Assembly (NCBI GenBank): GCA_937865685.1
Contig: CALMGU010000154.1
Location: 1 to 34,939 of the forward strand
DNA length: 34,939 bases
Reading direction: 5' to 3'
From: an uncultured Alphaproteobacteria bacterium
GTDB lineage: Bacteria > Pseudomonadota > Alphaproteobacteria > Micropepsales > Micropepsaceae
Part shown: positions 29,796 to 34,939 of the stretch, one piece after another
Layout of the letters: each line of letters opens with the position of its first letter
Position numbering within the stretch: the first letter of the stretch is position 1
Position numbers and translations under genes: made by a program
The notes under the pieces: generated by a model
The model's database searches: none
The model's input: the letters and a program-made list of their open reading frames with translations, nothing else
What the model was told of the DNA's origin: nothing

Positions 29796-32114
29796 TCAGG
29801 CCCGGGTCACGAACTGGTCGATGACTTTCTTCTCGCCGGCCTTGTCGAATTCCACGGTCAATTTGTTGCCTTCAACATAGCGCACCCGGCCATAGCCGAA
29901 TTTCTGGTGAAACACCCGGTCGCCGCGCGCGTAATGCGAGGCTTCCGGATCGCTGGTCTGCACGGAATAGGCCTGGGCCTCGATCAAGGGCGGTCGCGTT
30001 CGCCCCTGGGCCGCGGCGCGGTTGGCCTGGGCGCGCTTCCAGCCGGGGCTTTCATAGGTGCTGGCGAAAGCCGGGCCGCCGGCATTGTCGCGAAAGCCCG
30101 TGGCGCCGCCGTAAAAGCCTTCGTCCACGAGGGTCTGGACATGGGCTTCGGGAATTTCGCTCAAGAAACGCGACGGCAGCGCACTCTGCCAGCTGCCATG
30201 CACCCGGCGGTTGGCGGCGAAGGAAATGCGCGCCCGCTGCTTCGCACGGGTCAAGCCGACATAGGCGAGGCGGCGTTCTTCCTCCAACCCCGCCAGGCCG
30301 TTCTCATCCATGGTGCGCTGGCTGGGGAACAGGCCTTCCTCCCAGCCGGGCAGGAACACGGTGTTGAATTCCAGACCCTTGGCGGCATGCAGGGTCATCA
30401 GGTTGATGCGGTCGCCGGATTCGTCCTGGGCGATTTCCATCACCAGCGAGACATGCTCCAGAAAGCCCGCCAGCGATTCAAAACCTTCCATCGAGCGGAC
30501 GAATTCCTTGAGATTGTCCAGCCGGCCGGGCGCCTCCGCCGATTTGTCCGCTTTCAGCATGTCGGTATAGCCGGATTCATCCAGCACCATTTCCGCCAAT
30601 TCCGTGTGCGGCAGCACATGCGAGGTTTCCGTCCAGCGGGCGAAATTGGCGGCCAGTTCGGTCAGCGCCTTGCGGGCCTTGGGCGGCAATTCGTCCGTCT
30701 CCGCGATTTCGCGGGCTGCCGCCAGCAAAGGCATCTGCCGGGCACGGGCGAAGGCATGCAGGGTCGCCACGCTGGCATCGCCGATGCCGCGTTTGGGCTT
30801 GTTGACGATGCGCTCGAAGGCCAGATCGTCGTCGCCCTGCGCGATCAGGCGCAGATAGGCCATGGCGTCGCGAATTTCCGCCCGTTCATAGAAACGCGGG
30901 CCGCCGATCACGCGATAGGGCAGGCCCAGTGAAATAAAGCGGTCTTCGAATTCGCGCATCTGGAAGGACGCGCGCACCAAAATCGCCATGTCGCCATATC
31001 GCGCGCCCTGGCGGTGCAGGTCCTCAGCTTCGGCGGCGACATTGCGGGCTTCTTCCTCTGCGTCCCACACGCCTTGAACCCGGATCTGCTCGCCCGGATC
31101 GCCTTCGGTCCAAAGCGTCTTGCCCAGCCGGCCCTTGTTGGCGGCGATCAGGCCCGACGCCGCCCCCAATATCACGGGGGTGGAGCGGTAATTGCGTTCC
31201 AGCCGGATGACCTTGGCGCCGGGAAAGTCGTGTTCGAAGCGCAGGATGTTTTCCACTTCCGCGCCGCGCCAGGCATAGATCGACTGGTCGTCGTCGCCCA
31301 CCACGCAGACATTGCCGCTCTGGCTGGCCAGCAATTTGAGCCAGAGATACTGCACCACATTGGTGTCCTGATATTCGTCCACCAGCATGTAACGGAAACG
31401 GTCGCGATAATCGGCCAGGATGTCGGGATTGGTTTTGAGGATGTGCAGGGTTTCCAGCAGCAGGTCGCCGAAATCCGCCGCGTTCAGCGCGCGCAGCCGT
31501 TCCTGATATTGCCGGTAGAGCAGCTTGCCCTTGCCGAAGGCATAACCCTGGCCGTCGCTATCGGAGACATCGTCGGGCCTCAGCCCCCGATTTTTCCAAT
31601 TGTCGATCAGCGCCGCCAGGGTGCGCACCGGCCAGCGTTTCTCGTCGATGCCTTCGGCGTCCACCAATTGCTTCATCAGCCGAAGCTGGTCGTCGCTGTC
31701 CAGAATGGTGAAATTGCTTTTCAGCCCCGCCAGTTCGGCATGGCGGCGCAGCATCTTGGCGCCGATGGAGTGGAAGGTGCCCAGCCATTGCATGCCTTCG
31801 ACCACGCCGCCGATCAGGGCGCCGATGCGCTCTTTCATTTCGCGGGCGGCCTTGTTGGTGAAGGTGACAGCCAGGATCTGGCCCGGCCAGGCCCGGCGGG
31901 TGGCCAAGATATGTGCCAGGCGGGTGGTGAGGACGCGGGTCTTGCCGGTGCCCGCCCCCGCCAGCACCAGGACGGGGCCGTCCACACTTTCCACCGCCTC
32001 GCGCTGTTCCCGGTTGAGGCCGGCGAGATAGGGCGGATCGCGGGGCACCGGCGCGGACGGCGCGCCGTCGCCGAAAGCCGCGTCCAGCGGGTCGGAATAG
32101 GGGTGATGGCTCAT
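29796..32114 (-). CDS. uvrD: ATP-dependent DNA helicase UvrD/PcrA
   Basis: A superfamily 1A 3'-5' helicase for nucleotide excision and mismatch repair. In 772 residues from the ATG at 32114: Walker A GAGTGKT (53-59, Lys58), VTFTNKAAREMKER, Walker B VDEYQDTN, DDDQSIYAWRGAE, LERNYRST, TLHAAKGLEFNTVFLPGWEEGLFP and RRLAYVGLTRAK. The C-terminal tail (SHYARGDRVFHQKFGYGRVRYVEG) is the PcrA/UvrD Tudor-like domain. I rejected the 26-codon longer start because an AAGGGA site precedes MSHHPYSD and the extension has no family similarity. It is divergent from the malonyl-CoA synthetase gene, and upstream of prmA once the GIY-YIG cassette is disregarded. Confidence 0.96.
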   Translation of the reverse strand: MSHHPYSDPLDAAFGDGAPSAPVPRDPPYLAGLNREQREAVESVDGPVLVLAGAGTGKTRVLTTRLAHILATRRAWPGQILAVTFTNKAAREMKERIGALIGGVVEGMQWLGTFHSIGAKMLRRHAELAGLKSNFTILDSDDQLRLMKQLVDAEGIDEKRWPVRTLAALIDNWKNRGLRPDDVSDSDGQGYAFGKGKLLYRQYQERLRALNAADFGDLLLETLHILKTNPDILADYRDRFRYMLVDEYQDTNVVQYLWLKLLASQSGNVCVVGDDDQSIYAWRGAEVENILRFEHDFPGAKVIRLERNYRSTPVILGAASGLIAANKGRLGKTLWTEGDPGEQIRVQGVWDAEEEARNVAAEAEDLHRQGARYGDMAILVRASFQMREFEDRFISLGLPYRVIGGPRFYERAEIRDAMAYLRLIAQGDDDLAFERIVNKPKRGIGDASVATLHAFARARQMPLLAAAREIAETDELPPKARKALTELAANFARWTETSHVLPHTELAEMVLDESGYTDMLKADKSAEAPGRLDNLKEFVRSMEGFESLAGFLEHVSLVMEIAQDESGDRINLMTLHAAKGLEFNTVFLPGWEEGLFPSQRTMDENGLAGLEEERRLAYVGLTRAKQRARISFAANRRVHGSWQSALPSRFLSEIPEAHVQTLVDEGFYGGATGFRDNAGGPAFASTYESPGWKRAQANRAAAQGRTRPPLIEAQAYSVQTSDPEASHYARGDRVFHQKFGYGRVRYVEGNKLTVEFDKAGEKKVIDQFVTRA

Positions 32115-32128
32115 GAGTCCCTTAGTGT

Positions 32129-32160
32129 AGCAGGGAGGGCGCGCAAAAGTCCTGCTTTTG
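32129..32160. promoter_or_regulatory. Nested inverted repeats in the uvrD-matB divergent spacer
   Basis: Two perfect 6-bp inverted repeats interlock: AGCAGG (32129-32134) with CCTGCT (32151-32156), and CAAAAG (32144-32149) with CTTTTG (32155-32160). They cannot pair at the same time. In an 86-bp spacer between divergent genes this could be an operator, but no known box is recognised. GAGTC (32115-32119) adjoins the uvrD start. Confidence 0.35.
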
Positions 32161-32200
32161 TTCTCTTGCCCATGAGGTGCCGGAACCCGCACAAACCCCC

Positions 32201-33691
32201 ATGGCTTCGCATCTTCTGGATCAGTTTCCGGCCGCCGCGCCGGACCGCGCTTTCATCACCACGGCCGATGGCCGGGTCCTCACCCATGGCGGCCTGGATG
32301 CCCTGTCGGCCCGCCTGGCGCACGCCTTGAAGGCGCTGGGGGTCAAGCCCGGCGACCGGGTGGCGGCCCAGGTGGACAAGAGCCCGGACGCCATCGCCCT
32401 GTATCTGGCTTGCGCGCGGGCCGGTGCGGTCTGGCTGCCGCTCAACACCGCCTATACCAGGGCCGAACTGGCCTATTTCGTGGGAGACGCGGAACCGGCC
32501 CTGTTCGTGGCCGCGCCGGGACGCGAAGACATGGTGACGGGCGTTCCGGTTGCCACATTGGGAACCGATGGCCGCAGCGGCAGCCTGCTGGAGTTGGCCG
32601 CGCGGCAGCCGGATCGTTTTGACGATGTCGCGCGCGGTCCGGACGATCTGGCCGCGATCCTCTACACCTCCGGCACCACCGGGCGTTCCAAGGGCGCCAT
32701 GCTCAGCCATGAAAATCTGGCGTCGAATGCGCGGACCCTGGCGAAGCTCTGGCAATTCACCGCGCGCGATGTGCTGCTGCATGCGCTGCCCATCTACCAC
32801 ACCCATGGCCTGTTCGTGGCCACCAACACGGTGCTGATGTCGGGCGCCGGCATGTTATTCCTGCCCAAGCCGGACATGGACGAGATGTTCCGGTTGATGC
32901 CGCAGGCGACGGTGATGATGGGTGTGCCGACTTTCTACACCCGCCTTCTGGCGGATGCGCGGCTGACACGGGAGGCGACGCGGCACATGCGGTTGTTCGT
33001 GTCGGGATCGGCGCCGCTTTTAAGTGAGACCCATCGCGGATGGCAGGAACGCACCGGCCACGCCATTCTCGAACGCTATGGCATGACCGAAACCAACATG
33101 AACACGTCCAATCCATATGAGGGCGCTCGCGTCGCTGGAACGGTCGGACTGCCTTTGCCAGGGGTCGATATTCGCATTACCGATCCGGAATCGGGGCGCC
33201 CGCGGGCACAAGGCGAAATCGGCATGATCGAAGTGCGCGGCCCCAATGTGTTCAAAGGCTATTGGCGGATGCCGGAAAAGACCAAGGCGGAATTCCGCGA
33301 TGACGGCTTCTTCATCACCGGCGATCTGGGACGGATCGACGCCAACGGCTATGTCGCCATCGTGGGCCGGGGCAAGGACCTGGTGATTTCCGGCGGCTTC
33401 AACGTCTATCCCAAGGAAGTGGAAAGCGAGATCGACGCCTTGCCGGGCGTGGTGGAAAGCGCGGTAATCGGCGTCGCCCATCCGGATTTCGGCGAAGGCG
33501 TGACGGCGGTGGTGGCGAGGAAATCCGATGCCGCGCTGACCGAAGCGGGCGTGATCGGGGCGCTCAAGGACCGGCTGGCGGCCTACAAGCTGCCCAAGCG
33601 GGTTTTGTTCGTGGACGACCTGCCGCGCAACGCCATGGGCAAGGTGCAGAAGGCGCTGCTGCGGGAAACCTATAAAGACCTTTATCGCTAA
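32201..33691 (+). CDS. matB: Malonyl-CoA synthetase (malonate--CoA ligase, MatB-like)
   Basis: An ANL-superfamily acyl-CoA synthetase that activates malonate (or a close analogue) with ATP and CoA. In 496 residues: the P-loop ILYTSGTTGRSKGAMLSH, LPIYHTHGLFVATN (typical of MatB-like members), YGMTETNMNTSNPYEG, the hinge region GDLGRIDANGYVAIVGRGKDLVISGG, and the C-terminal catalytic lysine in PRNAMGKVQKALLRE. The ERYGMTETNMNTSNP stretch favours malonate over fatty acids. No matA or matC genes adjoin. The start is ATG 32201; GTG 32177 would add 8 residues and also lacks a clear ribosome-binding site. Its stop overlaps the opposing DUF4169 stop by two bases. Confidence 0.88.
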   Translation: MASHLLDQFPAAAPDRAFITTADGRVLTHGGLDALSARLAHALKALGVKPGDRVAAQVDKSPDAIALYLACARAGAVWLPLNTAYTRAELAYFVGDAEPALFVAAPGREDMVTGVPVATLGTDGRSGSLLELAARQPDRFDDVARGPDDLAAILYTSGTTGRSKGAMLSHENLASNARTLAKLWQFTARDVLLHALPIYHTHGLFVATNTVLMSGAGMLFLPKPDMDEMFRLMPQATVMMGVPTFYTRLLADARLTREATRHMRLFVSGSAPLLSETHRGWQERTGHAILERYGMTETNMNTSNPYEGARVAGTVGLPLPGVDIRITDPESGRPRAQGEIGMIEVRGPNVFKGYWRMPEKTKAEFRDDGFFITGDLGRIDANGYVAIVGRGKDLVISGGFNVYPKEVESEIDALPGVVESAVIGVAHPDFGEGVTAVVARKSDAALTEAGVIGALKDRLAAYKLPKRVLFVDDLPRNAMGKVQKALLRETYKDLYR

Positions 33692-33861
33692 TCTTTTTTA
33701 TGCGCGTCCAGGTCGCGGGCGGCTTTGTCGCTGCGCGCCTTGACCAATTTGCGCAGATGCTTGGGTGTGCCATGCAGGGTGCGGTTCGCGTCGGCGGTCT
33801 TGGCTTTTTCGTCGCGCGCCTTGGCCTTGCGGGCCTGGCGCAGATTGACGATCTCGCCCAT
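33688..33861 (-). CDS. DUF4169 family small protein
   Basis: A 57-residue, very basic protein beginning MGEIVNLRQARKAKARDEKA and ending DLDAHKKD. The MGEIVNLRQARK start and the ARDLDAH end match the DUF4169 family, small alphaproteobacterial proteins of unknown function; the recognition is from memory of the family pattern. It is lysine- and arginine-rich and predicted helical, without membrane segments. It follows the glutathione S-transferase gene by 3 bases on the same strand. In other Alphaproteobacteria DUF4169 genes are often found near fumC and an RHH gene, as here. Confidence 0.82.
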   Translation of the reverse strand: MGEIVNLRQARKAKARDEKAKTADANRTLHGTPKHLRKLVKARSDKAARDLDAHKKD

Positions 33862-33864
33862 CGT

Positions 33865-34461
33865 TCAGCCCGCGTCTTTCGCCATCGCCCGCGCATAGGC
33901 GGGCCGGTCCAGGCAGCGCTTCACATAGGCATCGATGGATGCGAGCCTGGGCATCATCGGATGGCTCGCGAACATGCCGAAGGTGGTGGCGTAGAGAATA
34001 TCGGCGGCGGTGAAGCTGTCGCCCGCGATATAGGGATGGGCGGTCAAACTCTGGTCGATGAAAGCCGTGGCTTCTTCCACCACCACCCAACCGGCGGTGC
34101 CGCGCGGCACGGGCGTGTTGAGGAATTTGGACATGAAGGCAGGCTCCAGCACATCGCCATAATAAGCCAGCATGGAGAGATAGAGGCCGCGCCCCGCTTC
34201 GCCTTGTTTGGGCGCAAGCTTTGCATCCGGAAAGGCGTCGGCCAGATAGCTCACAATGGCGGGAGACTCGAACACGGTTTCCTTGCCGTGACGGATGGCG
34301 GGCACCTTGGCATGGGGATGCGGATTGCTTTGGTCCGCCGCGCCGCTGCCGTCGCCGCGCCGGATGGTGACGGTCTTGACCTCGTATGGCGCGCCCAATT
34401 CTTCCAGCAGGAAGATCATCCGGGTCGAGCGCGATTTGGGGGCGTGATAGAGCGTGATCAT
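33865..34461 (-). CDS. Glutathione S-transferase family protein
   Basis: A 198-residue cytosolic GST-like protein. The N-terminal thioredoxin-fold domain (about 1-78) has YHAPKSRSTRMIFLLEELGAPY, with Ser10/Ser12 as candidate glutathione-activating residues, the cis-proline motif AKVPAI and the glutathione gamma-glutamyl-binding FESPAIVSYLAD. The all-helical C-terminal domain includes AGDSFTAADILYATTFGM, the conserved N-capping motif. The substrate is unknown. It lies between the RHH gene (10-bp gap) and DUF4169 (3-bp gap), suggesting one short operon. Confidence 0.9.
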   Translation of the reverse strand: MITLYHAPKSRSTRMIFLLEELGAPYEVKTVTIRRGDGSGAADQSNPHPHAKVPAIRHGKETVFESPAIVSYLADAFPDAKLAPKQGEAGRGLYLSMLAYYGDVLEPAFMSKFLNTPVPRGTAGWVVVEEATAFIDQSLTAHPYIAGDSFTAADILYATTFGMFASHPMMPRLASIDAYVKRCLDRPAYARAMAKDAG

Positions 34462-34471
34462 GCGCGGAAGG

Positions 34472-34687
34472 TTAGATGCGGGTACGGCTCACGGCAAGGG
34501 CGTGAAGGCGCAGCGCGCTGGCCAATGGGCGTGGTCCCCGGTTGCCGTCGATGAATTGCACCAGCGCCGCCAGGCTGCGCCCGGTCTTCTTGGCCTCGTC
34601 GTTCAGCACGGCCCAGAACTCCTCTTCCAGCGCCACGGAGGTGCGGTGGCCGGAAAGAGAGAAGGAGCGTTTTCTCAGGCTGGCCAT
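34472..34687 (-). CDS. Ribbon-helix-helix domain protein
   Basis: A 71-residue protein. RKRSFSLSGHRTSVALEE contains a short beta-strand (SFSLSGHRTSVAL) followed by two helices (EEEFWAVLNDEAKKTG and SLAALVQFID), the order of the ribbon-helix-helix fold. It resembles the alphaproteobacterial RHH_4 type, presumed DNA-binding; the target is unknown. A TAGGAG site lies 4 bases before the ATG. The gene carries no partner toxin, so a toxin-antitoxin role is not supported. Hairpin repeats C and D separate it from fumC. Confidence 0.82.
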   Translation of the reverse strand: MASLRKRSFSLSGHRTSVALEEEFWAVLNDEAKKTGRSLAALVQFIDGNRGPRPLASALRLHALAVSRTRI

Positions 34688-34698
34688 GCGCTCCTATC

Positions 34699-34725
34699 CT
34701 CGCCCTGATCTTGTCGAAGGGCGAG
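34699..34725 (-). repeat. Hairpin repeat, copy C
   Basis: Perfect arms CTCGCCCT (34699-34706) and AGGGCGAG (34718-34725), loop GATCTTGTCGA, one base different from copy B. Same orientation as copy B. It lies just upstream of the RHH gene's ribosome-binding site. Confidence 0.78.
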
Positions 34726-34734
34726 AGCAGGAAG

Positions 34735-34763
34735 CCTCATCCTTCGACAAGCTCAGGATGAGG
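34735..34763 (+). repeat. Hairpin repeat, copy D
   Basis: Perfect 9-bp arms CCTCATCCT (34735-34743) and AGGATGAGG (34755-34763) around TCGACAAGCTC, the exact reverse complement of the copy B loop. It is inverted relative to copy C, 9 bases away, and lies 7 bases beyond the fumC stop. Confidence 0.78.
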
Positions 34764-34770
34764 ACATTTT

Positions 34771-34939
34771 TCATTTCGGCGCGATCATGTCTTCGGGACG
34801 GACCACCGCGTCGAATTCTTCCGCCGTGACATAGCCGCCCTTGACCGCTTCTTCTTTCAAAGTCGTGCCGTTCTTGTGCGCGGTCTTGGCGATCTTGGCG
34901 GCATTGTCATAGCCGATCTTGGGCGCCAGCGCCGTCACC
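34771..34939 (-). CDS. fumC: Class II fumarate hydratase FumC, C-terminal part (partial)
   Basis: The window ends inside this gene; only the last 55 codons are present. The segment [18 protein letters not shown], then [17 protein letters not shown] and the end [10 protein letters not shown] match the conserved C-terminus of class II fumarase, which interconverts fumarate and malate in the TCA cycle. The C-terminal domain does not contain the active site, so catalytic residues cannot be checked here. The stop is TGA (34773-34771). Confidence 0.88.
   Translation of the reverse strand, partial: VTALAPKIGYDNAAKIAKTAHKNGTTLKEEAVKGGYVTAEEFDAVVRPEDMIAPK

Noticed and set aside
34472..34687. Antitoxin of a toxin-antitoxin pair
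   Set aside because: The RHH fold fits an antitoxin, but its neighbours are a GST and fumC; no toxin-like gene is adjacent.

Overview
The window is GC-rich chromosomal DNA of an alphaproteobacterium. Evidence: a complete dcw (division and cell wall) cluster in canonical order, the alphaproteobacterial run lpxC-bamD-recN-ligA downstream of it, DUF4169 and ribbon-helix-helix genes typical of this class next to fumC, GANTC (CcrM-type) sites clustered before ftsZ, and several REP-like intergenic palindromes of kinds common in Alphaproteobacteria. MurE carries the DNPR motif for meso-diaminopimelate, so the peptidoglycan is Gram-negative type. I cannot name the species; a Micropepsales/Rhizomicrobium-like or Caulobacterales-like organism would fit.

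Layout. 1-17571 (+): the tail of mraZ, then rsmH, ftsL, ftsI, murE, murF, mraY, murD, ftsW, murG, murC, murB, ddl, ftsQ, ftsA, ftsZ. Most junctions are ATGA/GTGA overlaps or gaps of a few bases, so this reads as one translationally coupled operon. The one clear break is the 80-bp ftsA-ftsZ spacer, which holds two inverted repeats and two GANTC sites, with a third at the ftsA stop. A strong intrinsic terminator follows ftsZ. 17633-20777: three accessory genes (GNAT acetyltransferase, secreted amidase, secreted aspartyl protease) sit between ftsZ and lpxC. 20833-26526 (+): lpxC, bamD, recN, ligA. 26618-32114 (-): pepP, prmA and uvrD, read in the order uvrD-prmA-pepP, interrupted by an opposite-strand GIY-YIG nuclease gene. 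32201-33691 (+): malonyl-CoA synthetase. 33688-34939 (-): fumC (partial), a ribbon-helix-helix protein, a glutathione S-transferase and a DUF4169 protein.

How the genes work together. MurC, MurD, MurE, MurF, MurB and Ddl build UDP-MurNAc-pentapeptide; MraY and MurG make lipid I and lipid II; FtsW and FtsI polymerise and cross-link it at the septum; FtsL, FtsQ, FtsA and FtsZ assemble the divisome. LpxC and BamD serve the outer membrane. RecN, LigA and UvrD serve DNA repair.

Most notable. (1) A compact 399-bp cassette (29387-29785), bounded by perfect 12-bp terminal inverted repeats and REP-like palindromes, encodes a 95-residue GIY-YIG nuclease and fills almost exactly the uvrD-prmA gap. (2) Three GANTC sites lie within 36 bp at the ftsZ regulatory region. 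(3) A four-copy hairpin family (26532-26594 and 34699-34763) has a conserved loop and compensating stem changes.
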